Assembly (NCBI GenBank): GCA_963705525.1
Contig: CAVPJW010000007.1
Coordinates: forward strand, 434,001-498,000
DNA from: CAVPJW01 sp963705525
Lineage (GTDB): Bacteria > Acidobacteriota > Vicinamibacteria > Vicinamibacterales > CAVPJW01
Reading direction: 5' to 3'
Length of the DNA stretch: 64,000 bases
The position numbers and the translations under genes are program-made. Positions 8,522 to 17,108 of this stretch are shown here, one piece after another. Below the pieces are notes generated by a model, which saw only the letters and a program-made list of their open reading frames with translations, was not told the origin of the DNA and ran no database searches. Positions within the stretch are counted from its first letter, which is position 1. The number at the start of each line of letters is the position of its first letter.

Positions 8522-10954
8522 ATGACAACTCTCTGGCAAGACGTTCGTTTCAGCCTTCGCATGTGGCGGAAGGCGCCTGGATTCACGCTCGTAGCCGTCG
8601 CCGCACTCGCACTCGGCATCGGTGCGAACACGGCCATCTTCAGCGTGGTCAATGCCGTGCTCCTGAGCACGCTGCCCTACGCGGATGCGGGCCGGCTGGT
8701 CATGGTATGGGAGGACGCGTCGACCTTCGGGTTTCCGAGAAATACGCCCGCTCCGGGAAACTTCGCGGATTGGAGAACCGAGATCGAAGCGTTCGAGGGT
8801 GTCGGGGCCGTGGACACCCGCGACTTCAATTTGACCGGCACCGGGAATCCCGAGAAGGTCGGCGGCGCCGGCGCCACCGCCAACCTCTTCGCGGTTCTGG
8901 GCGTGAAACCCCTCCTGGGCCGCGCGTTTCTTCCTGAAGAGGACACCGGAGGCCCCCACCGCGTGGCGGTGATCGGCTACGGGTTGTGGACGCGACGATT
9001 CAGCGCCGATCCTTCCCTCGTCGGGCAGACCATCGCCCTCGACGGCGCGGCCTACACCGTCGTCGGCGTTATGCCGCCGCGATTTCAGTTTCCGTTCAAG
9101 GAAGTCGAGATCTGGGTTCCCTCCTCCTACAGTGCTGAGGAGCTGGCCGATCGCGGCAGCCATTACCTGATGGTCGCCGCGCGCCTGAGGCGCGGAGCGA
9201 CGCTCGATCAAGCCAATGCCCAGCTGCGCGTTCTCGCCGATCGCCGGAAGAAGGACTATCCAGACACGAACCGCGCCCTCGGCATGTACGCGGTGCGGTT
9301 GCTCGATGACTACGTCGGCGACCTCGGCCTGGCGCTGCGCGTCCTTGTCGCCGCGGTCGCGTGCGTGCTGCTGATTGCGTGCGCCAATCTGGCCAACCTG
9401 CTGCTGGTGCGCGCCACGGCCCGGCGACGCGAGATTGCCGTCCGCACGGCGCTTGGCGCAGGCCGCGGCCAGATCGTTCGCCAGCTGGTCACTGAAAACG
9501 TGATGCTGTCGCTCGCGGGCGGCGGCATGGGGTTGCTATTGGCCTACTGGAGTTTCGCCGTCATCAAGAATCTCATTCCCGAACAGATGACGGATATCAC
9601 CAGCCTGTCGCTCGACGGACGCGTCCTCGCCTTTACGCTCGTCGTCTCTGGCGTCACCGGTATTCTCGTGAGCTTGGTTCCGGCATGGCAGCTGTCGCGG
9701 AAGGACCTCACGAGCGCCCTCAAGGACGGCGGTACGCGCGGCACGATCGGCGGACGCGGCGGCCTCGTTCGTGGCGCGTTCGTGGTCGCCGAGATCGCGC
9801 TGGCGCTGACGCTACTCATCTGCGCCAGCCTGATGATCAAGAGCTTCTCGGGTCTCGCTGGGCTTCAGCCTGGATTCTTCTCGGAGCGCGTCCTGACGGT
9901 GCGCACGACATTGCCGCGGCCAGCCTACGCCAACGCGTCGAAGCGTGCGGCGTTCGTTGACGGCGTCCTCGCGCGCGTGCGTGTCCTGCCGGGCGTCGAG
10001 TCCGCCGGTTACACGAGCGCGCTTCCCCTTGTGTGGAAGGGCGGCACGAGCGGATTCTGGCCGGAGAGCCCGAAGCGCCCGCAGGGCGAGGGCTTCGTGT
10101 ACGACGCAAACAATCGCGTGGTATCGCCTGGCTACTTCGAGACGATGCGCATGACGCTTCGTTCGGGCCGGTTCTTCGACGAGCGCGACGGAGTCGACGC
10201 CCTGCCCGTGGCGATCATCAACGACAGCATGGCGAAAACCTACTGGCCATCGGAGAACGCGATCGGCCAGCGCTTCAAGTTCGACGGTCCCGACGCGAAG
10301 GGTCCCTGGCTGACGATCGTCGGCATCGTGGGCGACACGCGCATGATGGGCCTCGATCAGCCATCGCGGCCCGAGATGTACTTTCCGGTGTCGCAGGCCG
10401 ACGGTAACTGGATGTGGCCGCGCGATCTCGTCGTCCGCGCCTCCGCAGATCCGATGAGCCTCACCGCCGACATCAGGCGCGCGGTCTGGTCCGTTGACAA
10501 GGATCAACCTGTTTCGAATGTCATGAGCCTCGATGCGATCGTGGACATCGAGCTCCTTCAGAGACGGACACAGGTGATGCTCCTGGGCGCATTCGCCACG
10601 CTGGCTTTGGTCCTGGCGTGTCTGGGAATTTACGGCGTGCTGGCGTACGTCGTCACCGAGCGGACATCGGAGATTGGCCTCCGTCGCGCGCTGGGCGCTC
10701 AGACGAACGACGTCGTGCGCCATGTCGTCGGCCGCGGCATGGCGCTCGCGGCGACGGGCATCGCGATGGGCCTGATCCTGTCGTTCTGGGCAACGAGACT
10801 GCTCGAAGGACTGCTTTATCAGGTCCGCGCGCGAGACCCGCTGACTTTTGCCGCGCTCACCGCGCTGCTCCTTACCGTTTGTCTGGTGGCGGTGTACCTG
10901 CCGGCGCGTCGGGCGGGCAGGATCGATCCGATGGTGGCGCTCAGGGGGGAATAA
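8522..10954 (+). CDS. ADOP-type MacB/FtsX permease without ATPase (copy 1)
   Basis: The 810-residue protein starts at an ATG after GGAAGGG (MTTLWQDVRFSLRMWRKAPG). A first helix and the ALGIGANTAIFSVVNAVLL motif are followed by a large periplasmic MacB_PCD domain, an FtsX domain of three helices near residues 270-430, a second periplasmic domain and a C-terminal FtsX domain ending RAGRIDPMVALRGE. There is no ATP-binding domain and no ABC ATPase gene beside it. This duplicated architecture is the acidobacterial duplicated orphan permease type, present in many copies in Acidobacteriota genomes, whose cargo and ATPase partner are not well defined. It is divergent from the dehydrogenase and followed by a repeat-containing spacer. 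Confidence 0.9.
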   Translation: MTTLWQDVRFSLRMWRKAPGFTLVAVAALALGIGANTAIFSVVNAVLLSTLPYADAGRLVMVWEDASTFGFPRNTPAPGNFADWRTEIEAFEGVGAVDTRDFNLTGTGNPEKVGGAGATANLFAVLGVKPLLGRAFLPEEDTGGPHRVAVIGYGLWTRRFSADPSLVGQTIALDGAAYTVVGVMPPRFQFPFKEVEIWVPSSYSAEELADRGSHYLMVAARLRRGATLDQANAQLRVLADRRKKDYPDTNRALGMYAVRLLDDYVGDLGLALRVLVAAVACVLLIACANLANLLLVRATARRREIAVRTALGAGRGQIVRQLVTENVMLSLAGGGMGLLLAYWSFAVIKNLIPEQMTDITSLSLDGRVLAFTLVVSGVTGILVSLVPAWQLSRKDLTSALKDGGTRGTIGGRGGLVRGAFVVAEIALALTLLICASLMIKSFSGLAGLQPGFFSERVLTVRTTLPRPAYANASKRAAFVDGVLARVRVLPGVESAGYTSALPLVWKGGTSGFWPESPKRPQGEGFVYDANNRVVSPGYFETMRMTLRSGRFFDERDGVDALPVAIINDSMAKTYWPSENAIGQRFKFDGPDAKGPWLTIVGIVGDTRMMGLDQPSRPEMYFPVSQADGNWMWPRDLVVRASADPMSLTADIRRAVWSVDKDQPVSNVMSLDAIVDIELLQRRTQVMLLGAFATLALVLACLGIYGVLAYVVTERTSEIGLRRALGAQTNDVVRHVVGRGMALAATGIAMGLILSFWATRLLEGLLYQVRARDPLTFAALTALLLTVCLVAVYLPARRAGRIDPMVALRGE

Positions 10955-11060
10955 CGAACGGCTCCGGGCTACAGACTTCCGGCTTCGGGCAGAGCAAGTA
11001 GGAGTGAATTTAGATGACGGTTTCCTGGAGCCGGCAGACCGGAGCCTGAAGCCTGCAGGT
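10955..11060. repeat. Intergenic GGAGCC/GAAGCCTG-type repeat between convergent genes
   Basis: The spacer between the ADOP gene and the convergent HEAT-repeat gene contains CCGGAGCCTGAAGCCTGCAG and related pieces (GGCTCCGGGCTACAGACTTC). The same short words recur at 33587-33686. No clear rho-independent terminator is visible; the repeat may act as one or be a mobile spacer element. Confidence 0.5.
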
Positions 11061-11861
11061 TCACTTCTTCCTTCCGCTCAGCCTGATCGTCGCCGCGGCG
11101 GCGGTGAACTTGACCGTCTCGTTCTCGTCGAGGAGCCGCGGTGTGACGGCCGGAAGGAGCGAGCGATCCCCGCGCTTGGCGATCGCGCTGATCGCCGCGG
11201 CGCGCACCAGCCACTTCTCGTCGGACGTTGCCGCCGCCAGTGCCTTGCCGCTCGCGGGATCGGGATCGTCCGCCAGCTTCTGCGCGGCGGCCGCCCGTAC
11301 GGGTGAGACCTTGTCCTGCGTCAGTGCCTTGACGGCCTTATAGCCAATCCCGCCGAATGGGACGAACCCGACGCCGACCTCGAGGCTGATTTGAGCGAGC
11401 GCCTCTGGATCGTGCAGTTTCTTGAGCTGCGATTCGAGCAGCGGCTCACCTGTCTTCCGGTCCCCCGTCAAGACGGCATAGTACACGCCAAAGGCCGTCG
11501 GGTCGTTCAGCTGGCGGAGCGCGCTCGTCGCCGAAAACACCACTTCGGCCTCGTCATCGAGGAGCGCCTTCTTGAGCGCCGGAACGGCGGCTTTGAGACC
11601 AATCTGGCCAAGTGCCAATGCGGCCGCCGCACGGACCTCAGCATCGTCGTCCGACAAGCGCGCTTCAGCCAATTGCATAGCGCGAGCGTCTCGCATGAGC
11701 AGACCGAGAGCCTGCGTGGCCCGGCCGCGCGTATCGTGATCGCCGCTCGCCACCCCTTGCTGCAGGATGGACCACGCCTGCTCGGTCGGCTTCGGCAGTT
11801 GGGCATCGGCAAGATTCAACGACAAGAACAAGAACGCGGAGACGATCAGAATTCGTTTCAT
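11061..11861 (-). CDS. Exported HEAT-repeat protein
   Basis: A 266-residue protein with a signal peptide (MKRILIVSAFLFLSLNLADA, cleavage before QLPKP). The rest is a run of alpha-helical HEAT-like repeats, with typical phrases DDDAEVRAAAALALGQIG, DDEAEVVFSATSALRQL, SPVRAAAAQKLADD and EKWLVRAAAISAIAKRGD. HEAT arrays serve as protein-binding scaffolds; no catalytic motif is present. It is the last gene of the seven-gene minus-strand block, 32 bases after the kinase-like gene, so it may bind that protein or its target in the periplasm. The second copy of the barrel/kinase-like pair (24.8-27.7 kb) has no HEAT partner. Confidence 0.8.
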   Translation of the reverse strand: MKRILIVSAFLFLSLNLADAQLPKPTEQAWSILQQGVASGDHDTRGRATQALGLLMRDARAMQLAEARLSDDDAEVRAAAALALGQIGLKAAVPALKKALLDDEAEVVFSATSALRQLNDPTAFGVYYAVLTGDRKTGEPLLESQLKKLHDPEALAQISLEVGVGFVPFGGIGYKAVKALTQDKVSPVRAAAAQKLADDPDPASGKALAAATSDEKWLVRAAAISAIAKRGDRSLLPAVTPRLLDENETVKFTAAAATIRLSGRKK

Positions 11862-11893
11862 CGATAGGTTCCAGAGTTGAACTCTTCAACCTT

Positions 11894-13513
11894 TTATTGC
11901 ATTCGTTCTATTCCGACCAGCTTCCATTCCCCGCCGGTGTTCCTGAAGTAAACGTCCACAGGTTTCTGCCACGCGTCTGGGCCGGCCATCGCCTTCACCT
12001 GCAGCTTGATGTAGGAGCCATCGGCCGGAAGACTCGTGACGGCCTCGACGCGTTCGGTCTGGCCGATCGAATCCGATCGGAGCGATTGGGTTTCGCCGGT
12101 TGCGTTATCGAAGCTCGACCAGCTCACCGTGTATCCGCCGGCAGGTGCTGCGCCGACACCCGCCTTGACGGCCGCGTTCGTGAACGTCAACCCGCCAGTG
12201 GCATTGAGCGCGAAGTCGACCAGCGGATTGATGTTCGTCAGGTACGCGCGCGCGATCTTATCGCGGCGTTTGATCAGCACGTCGCTCAGCAGCTTTTCGT
12301 CTTCAGGGTTGCTGTAGTGGCCCGTCTTCACGATCGCCCGGATTATCTCGTCTGAAAACGCGGCCACGCGGCGGGCGGCCCAGAAGGTGTCGTCCGGCCT
12401 CGCGCGGCGGAAGGCCGCGGTCGGGACGCGTGGCTTCCACGTCTCGGGGTCGAAGCTATCGCCTTCGAATCGACCGATGGCGGTGTTGTCTTCGTAGTCC
12501 GCGGTCTGCCAGGGCGTCAGATAGAATCCGAAGCTGATCAGCCGCTTCATCATCGTTGACCCCTCGTAGAGGTATTCCCATCCTTCGTCGTACTCGCGGG
12601 GTGCGTTCGCACCGGTGCCGAATGTCGATCCGACGTCCTGGAGGTAGTGCCGGACGATGCCGCGGCCGTTCTCGGTGATGACCGTATCGAGCGTGTTCCC
12701 GGCCTTCATGTCGACGAGATTCGTCCATGCGCCAAACACCTTGAGCGCGCGCAGCTCACGCCGGTGCTCGTGCGGAACGACGTCGTTCGGATCGTCGGGT
12801 CTCGTCCGGTAGTACTCGAAGCCGCCCAGCACTTTTCCGGGAACTCCGCGACCCGCGACCGCACGATACGACCCGTCCGGACTTCGGTTCGCCCGGCGGA
12901 AGATGCCGTCCAGATCGCCCTTCCGCATCGGCCGCTTCTTGCCGGACGGCGGCGTGAAGATCGCGGTGTCGGCGATGGCGAGCGTCTCCGGCTTGATGTC
13001 GATCAGGAAGTTTTCGACCTGCCAGTACCCGAGCGCCCAGAAGATCTTGTTCGCGACGAGAATGGCGCCTGTCGCCGCTTCCGGATATCCCTTCGCATCA
13101 AACGACACGAACCAGATGTCGCCCTTCGCGTCGCGCATCGTGAAGCCCGGCGCGAAGCCTGCCTCTTTGGGACGGACGACCGTCCAGGTTCCCGCGACCG
13201 GCCCCTCGCCCGTCAGCGGTCCGCGCACGACCTCGTCGATCGACAGCGGGTGCGCCAGGATGCGATTGGTGAACCAGCTCGAGTCGGGCACCTCGTCGAT
13301 CGTGTTGATGTTCTGCGCGCGCACATTCAGCGCCGGATCGCCCGGGTTCCCGAAGAGGTTCAGCGCGAGGTCCCACACGAGATCGATGTCCCACGGCGTC
13401 GCGTCCTTCGCGTCCTGCGTATCCGGTTCGCGCATCAGCGGATCGTCGCGATAAAACTTCGTTCCGGCGCCAGTAATGGTTGCCGCCGCGGCGAGCCACA
13501 CCGCGACCCGCAA
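11894..13513 (-). CDS. Exported protein with atypical-kinase-like core (copy 1)
   Basis: No family name is recognised. The 539-residue product starts at a TTG (13513) with a hydrophobic leader (MRVAVWLAAAATITGAG); an ATG-led leader exists in another frame just upstream, so the N-terminus is uncertain. Conserved with its paralog at 24806 are NTIDEVPDSSWFTNRI (about 70-85), GFAPGFT (119-125), WFVSFDA (134-140), IFWALGY (157-163), FGAWTNLVDMKAGNTLDT (260-277) and HYLQDVGSTFG (289-299). The Asp268/Asn273 loop followed by Asp293-x-Gly and FG resembles the catalytic loop and metal site of FAM20/HipA-type kinases, with Glu145 as a possible helix-C acid. The position where a strand-3 Lys is expected is Ser137. 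It follows an Omp85-like barrel gene by 50 bases and precedes the HEAT gene. Confidence 0.6.
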   Translation of the reverse strand: MRVAVWLAAAATITGAGTKFYRDDPLMREPDTQDAKDATPWDIDLVWDLALNLFGNPGDPALNVRAQNINTIDEVPDSSWFTNRILAHPLSIDEVVRGPLTGEGPVAGTWTVVRPKEAGFAPGFTMRDAKGDIWFVSFDAKGYPEAATGAILVANKIFWALGYWQVENFLIDIKPETLAIADTAIFTPPSGKKRPMRKGDLDGIFRRANRSPDGSYRAVAGRGVPGKVLGGFEYYRTRPDDPNDVVPHEHRRELRALKVFGAWTNLVDMKAGNTLDTVITENGRGIVRHYLQDVGSTFGTGANAPREYDEGWEYLYEGSTMMKRLISFGFYLTPWQTADYEDNTAIGRFEGDSFDPETWKPRVPTAAFRRARPDDTFWAARRVAAFSDEIIRAIVKTGHYSNPEDEKLLSDVLIKRRDKIARAYLTNINPLVDFALNATGGLTFTNAAVKAGVGAAPAGGYTVSWSSFDNATGETQSLRSDSIGQTERVEAVTSLPADGSYIKLQVKAMAGPDAWQKPVDVYFRNTGGEWKLVGIERMQ

Positions 13514-13563
13514 TGGTGGCCAGAGTCAGAGCGCGTTGAATGCATCGCATAAGAGATCGCGTC

Positions 13564-14751
13564 CTAGAACGCCGCCGAGCCGGCAAAGACAATCTGAAGC
13601 CCTTCGTTCCCTTTCGCAAACTCGATGCGGAGCGGCGTGAAGGCCGGACCGTGGAAACGGAAGCCGATGCCAAAGTCGCTCTTGAGACGTTCCAGATCGA
13701 GATCGGAACGCCGGCTGGTGACCTTCCCCGCGTCGGCGAATAGCGCGACATCGAAGCCCGTTCGGTTGGGAATCCAGCGCCATTCCGCCTGGAGCAGCAG
13801 GCTGTGGCGGTCGCGAAACCGCCAGCTCTGGAATGCGCGAAGGGTGCTGCCGCTGCCGAGCGACGGCATCAGGAAATACGGCACCGTGTCGTCGTCGTCG
13901 AGTGTGGTCTGGACGAGGCCATGGAGCGAGACGACCCAGTTCTCGCGGAGGAGCGGGAGATGCTGGACGATCTCGCCGTCGAGCCGATCGAACGTGTAGG
14001 TGTCGTCGCGATCCGCGTAGTTGTGGTAGCGCACTTCGTAAAGACCGCCCCGCCGTGCATAGCCAGGCGCGGGGCGCCAGTCGATCCCCGCTGACGCGAT
14101 GGAATGGATGTACTTCGGATCGGATCCGAGGCCCGGGGCCGTCTCAGGCGTGTATACCTCTTCGATGGACGGAAAATTCCCCTGGCCTTCCAGGGTGTCG
14201 AATTCCTCGTAGTTGACGCCCGCGCCGAACACGACCCAGCCGACGGGATGTACGTGCGCTTCGGCGCCGACATACGTCTGCTGGAACCTGAAGTTCGCGC
14301 GATCGTCGACGGACGTCTGAGCCGTCCCAAGACCGTAGTAGCCGACCTGCGTGGCGTCGCGCCATCCAAACATGCCGCGAAGATCGAGCTTGCCGCCAAG
14401 ATGGCCCGGCGACTCGGTGCTCAAATCGACGAGCTTGTAGCTGGTGAGCGAGTAGAGGCCCTTCAGGCTGACCAAAGATCTGTCACCGTAGTAGTGGCGA
14501 TAGCCGCCTCCAAGGGTGAATCCTCCGCCGCTGTACACGCTGTCGAAGTACGGAAAGAACCCGCCGGGCGCTTCCAGGACCTTCGACTTGGTGCTGAGGT
14601 AGATGCGCTCGGCCTTGCTCGTTACGGGAGGCGTGAGTTTGGTGGCTTTTTCTGCCTGCTGTTTCGCGATGATCTCTTCGCGCGTCTCCTGCGCGACGGC
14701 CGGCGACGAAAAAGCGACGCCAAGCATCAGAACCGCAAGACAGCGTTTCAT
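13564..14751 (-). CDS. Omp85-like outer membrane beta-barrel, no POTRA domains (copy 1)
   Basis: The start at 14751 gives a signal peptide (MKRCLAVLMLGVAFSSPAVA). The 395-residue product has about 16 alternating beta strands and the ending of the bacterial surface antigen family: LLLQAEWRWIPNRTGFD, VALFADAGKVTS, DFGIGFRFHG, PLRIEFAKG and a final Phe. The L6-loop VRGF-type motif appears as TLRAFQSWRF, so the usual Gly is Ala here; the paralog keeps LRGF. There are no POTRA domains; a short charged segment near residues 25-55 is the only periplasmic part. It precedes the exported kinase-like gene in both copies of this pair, so it probably secretes, anchors or cooperates with that protein. Confidence 0.75.
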   Translation of the reverse strand: MKRCLAVLMLGVAFSSPAVAQETREEIIAKQQAEKATKLTPPVTSKAERIYLSTKSKVLEAPGGFFPYFDSVYSGGGFTLGGGYRHYYGDRSLVSLKGLYSLTSYKLVDLSTESPGHLGGKLDLRGMFGWRDATQVGYYGLGTAQTSVDDRANFRFQQTYVGAEAHVHPVGWVVFGAGVNYEEFDTLEGQGNFPSIEEVYTPETAPGLGSDPKYIHSIASAGIDWRPAPGYARRGGLYEVRYHNYADRDDTYTFDRLDGEIVQHLPLLRENWVVSLHGLVQTTLDDDDTVPYFLMPSLGSGSTLRAFQSWRFRDRHSLLLQAEWRWIPNRTGFDVALFADAGKVTSRRSDLDLERLKSDFGIGFRFHGPAFTPLRIEFAKGNEGLQIVFAGSAAF

Positions 14752-14789
14752 CGAGAGTCGGAGTAGTGAGTGCGTCAACGCCGTATGAC

Positions 14790-15692
14790 CTATTCCGCCA
14801 GCAGCGCGTGCTTGACCGCTGCCAGCTCTTTTAGTTGCTCCTTGCCCACCTGCGGGTAGTGCACGTCCAGCGAGGCGAGCGCCTCGATGACCGCCGACCC
14901 CACCACGATGCGAGTGAACCACTTGTTGTCGGCCGGCACGACGTACCAGGGTGAATCGTCGGTCGCCGTCTCCCTGATCATGTCCTCGTACGCTGTCATG
15001 TAGTCCTTCCAATATTCGCGTTCACGCGCATCGGCGGACGAGAGCTTCCAGTTCTTGTCGGGCTCGTTGATCCGTGAGAGGAAGCGCCTCTTCTGCTCGG
15101 CCTTCGACACGTGCAGGAAGAACTTGCGGACGATGGTGCCGTTTTCGTTGAGGTAGCGCTCAAAGCTGCGGATGTCGCGGTACCGATTCTTCCAGATCTG
15201 CTTGGTGAATCGCGCCGGCGGCAATTTCTGCGCGTGCAGCAAGTGCTCGTGCACGCGGACGACAAGCACCTCCTCATAGTACGACCGGTTGAAGATGCCG
15301 ATCCGGCCGCGCTCGGGTAATTCCTTGACGCACCGCCAGAGATAGTCGTGGTCCAGATCCTGAGGGGAGGGCGCCTTGAACGACGCTACCTGGCAGCCCT
15401 GGGGATTGACGCCCGACATGACGTGCTTGATCGCGCCGTCCTTGCCGGCCGCATCCATCGCCTGGAAGATCAGGAGCACCGCCCAGCGGTCCTGCGCATA
15501 CAGCATGTCCTGCAGCGACGAAAGCGCCTGAATGCCCGTCTGGAGCGCCTCCTCGGCGCGGGGCTTGTCGGACTTCTTCAGCCAGGCGGTATCGTCGGGA
15601 TCGATGTCCTTTAGTCGGAACTTCTTGCCGTTCCTGACGGCGTACGGCTTGGCGAACTTACGGGCCCGTCTTACTATCTCGTCTAGTTTCAT
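14790..15692 (-). CDS. Polyphosphate:nucleotide phosphotransferase, PPK2 class III-like
   Basis: Uses polyphosphate to phosphorylate nucleotides; class III members can take AMP through ADP to ATP. The start chosen is the internal ATG at 15692 (MKLDEIVRRARKFAKPY). The 300-residue protein has Walker A FQAMDAAGKDGAI, the lid and Walker B region GIFNRSYYEEVLVVRVH, SRINEPDKNWKLSSAD and the ending APWYV-like SPWYVVPADNKWFTR. The VNPQGCQVASFKAPS and DYLWR segments match class III enzymes rather than class I. It lies 60 bases after an ATP/ADP translocase-like gene and 38 bases before the barrel gene, in a block with nucleotide and phosphate themes. A second PPK2, of class I type, is at 49453-50250. 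Confidence 0.88.
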   Translation of the reverse strand: MKLDEIVRRARKFAKPYAVRNGKKFRLKDIDPDDTAWLKKSDKPRAEEALQTGIQALSSLQDMLYAQDRWAVLLIFQAMDAAGKDGAIKHVMSGVNPQGCQVASFKAPSPQDLDHDYLWRCVKELPERGRIGIFNRSYYEEVLVVRVHEHLLHAQKLPPARFTKQIWKNRYRDIRSFERYLNENGTIVRKFFLHVSKAEQKRRFLSRINEPDKNWKLSSADAREREYWKDYMTAYEDMIRETATDDSPWYVVPADNKWFTRIVVGSAVIEALASLDVHYPQVGKEQLKELAAVKHALLAE

Positions 15693-15752
15693 GATGCGCG
15701 TCCGCAGGACCATACATTCTGCATCGGCTTGCAGCCTCCGTCAAAAACCCGG

Positions 15753-17102
15753 TCACGCGAGTGCCTGGCTTCTGGCCGTGAGGTCGTTGTATCCCCTTCC
15801 GACCCGCCATGCGAGCATCAACCAGACGGCGACGAGCGCGACGTTGACGGCCGCAAAACCGCGCGGATGGAGGCCGTAGGTCGCGCCCAGGAACACGACG
15901 AGCGCGGACAGGACGTCGCCCATCCTGACGAAAAATGAGTCGATCGCCTGCTTCGCGCTGTATTTCTCTTCCCGTGTGCACGGCAGGAACAGCATGTTTC
16001 GCACGGTATTGTTGAGCGAATAGTCGGTGGAATTCTCCGCCACCTTCGCAGCCAGCACGGCCATCAGGACGGGCACGAACACGATGACGTTGTAGGCGCA
16101 GAGCGAGAGGACGGGCAGCACCATCACGGCCCACCTGATGCCCCAGTGCTTGACGATGCGCGACACCACGAACAGCTGGAGCAGCAATCCGATGACGTTC
16201 ACGGCCGTGAAGTATTTCGAATAGAAATCGCCAATGAGCTGCGCCTCGCTCAGCGCCCCGGCCTGCCCGCCGGCAATCATGCTGCGAGCGGTGTCGGACA
16301 CAATCTTTCCGAGGATGTACTCGCCCGTCGTGTTGACCCAGTTGAGCACCATCAACATCAAAGCCATCAGCAACAGGTATCGCGTCTTGAACACCAGGGC
16401 AAAGGCGTTGTGGCCGCCGCTCGGCCCCGCGATCGCGGCAGGCTCGTCCTTCGTGCGCGGACGGCGCCCACGCTCCCTCCGATCGATGACGTTCGTCAGC
16501 CATAGCTGGCCTCCGAGAATCGCCGCGCCCACCAGCATCAGCTGATACACACCAAGGGGCTCGATCAGGCGGTCGGCGATTCTCGCCCCACCCACTGCCC
16601 CCAGCGACGCGCCGAATCCCACAATCGGGAACAGCCGCTCGCCTTCCTCCTTTGTGTACAGGTCGTTCGCGTACGACCAGAACTGCGCGATGATCATCAG
16701 GCTGAAGATGCCGATCCAGACGAAGAACACCACGGCCAGCGGCACGTGAAGCTGGGCGAGAAAATAGAACACGATGGGACAGGCGCCGAAGAAGATCGTC
16801 ACGACGTTGATGAGGCGCATCCGCTGGAACCTGGCCACGAGCCGGCCATAGTACGGAATCACGAACGCCAGCACCACCACCTGCCCGGCGGAGAGATAGC
16901 TCTTCAGCTCGGCCGACCCCTCGCTCAGGATCAACGCTTCGCGCACGGGCTTGAGGACGTAGTACGCCATCAGGATCAGAAACACGTTGAGCGCGAGCAG
17001 GACAGCCGTCGTCCCTTCGCCGGCTTTGACGTCGCTGAAGAGCCGGAGGAAACGATCTAGCGCCGAAGCCTGCGGCTCGTCCGGGTGAGTTGTCACGGCC
17101 AA
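15753..17102 (-). CDS. ATP/ADP translocase-like nucleotide carrier (NTT/Tlc, Npt family)
   Basis: A 449-residue, about 11-12 helix membrane protein of the COG3202 family that includes the ATP/ADP translocases of rickettsiae and chlamydiae. Recognisable features are FLILMAYYVLKPVREALIL near the N-terminus, FWSYANDLYTKEEGERLFP, the INNTTGEY-like NWVNTTGEYILGK and the family block NNTVRNMLFLPCTREEKYSAK followed by IDSFFVRMGD. The start is either TTG 17102 or GTG 17096; neither has a strong ribosome site. It lies six bases after the symporter fusion gene and upstream of PPK2. Free-living bacteria carry relatives of unproven substrate; some may not carry ATP. Its pairing with a polyphosphate nucleotide kinase supports, but does not prove, nucleotide transport. 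Confidence 0.8.
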   Translation of the reverse strand: MAVTTHPDEPQASALDRFLRLFSDVKAGEGTTAVLLALNVFLILMAYYVLKPVREALILSEGSAELKSYLSAGQVVVLAFVIPYYGRLVARFQRMRLINVVTIFFGACPIVFYFLAQLHVPLAVVFFVWIGIFSLMIIAQFWSYANDLYTKEEGERLFPIVGFGASLGAVGGARIADRLIEPLGVYQLMLVGAAILGGQLWLTNVIDRRERGRRPRTKDEPAAIAGPSGGHNAFALVFKTRYLLLMALMLMVLNWVNTTGEYILGKIVSDTARSMIAGGQAGALSEAQLIGDFYSKYFTAVNVIGLLLQLFVVSRIVKHWGIRWAVMVLPVLSLCAYNVIVFVPVLMAVLAAKVAENSTDYSLNNTVRNMLFLPCTREEKYSAKQAIDSFFVRMGDVLSALVVFLGATYGLHPRGFAAVNVALVAVWLMLAWRVGRGYNDLTARSQALA

Positions 17103-17108
17103 GCTATA

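Noticed and set aside
8444..9211. Upstream extension of the FAD dehydrogenase frame to an ATG at 9211
   Set aside because: The extra 256 codons lie antisense to the ADOP coding sequence, have no family similarity, and the FAD domain homology begins at the TTG at 8443.
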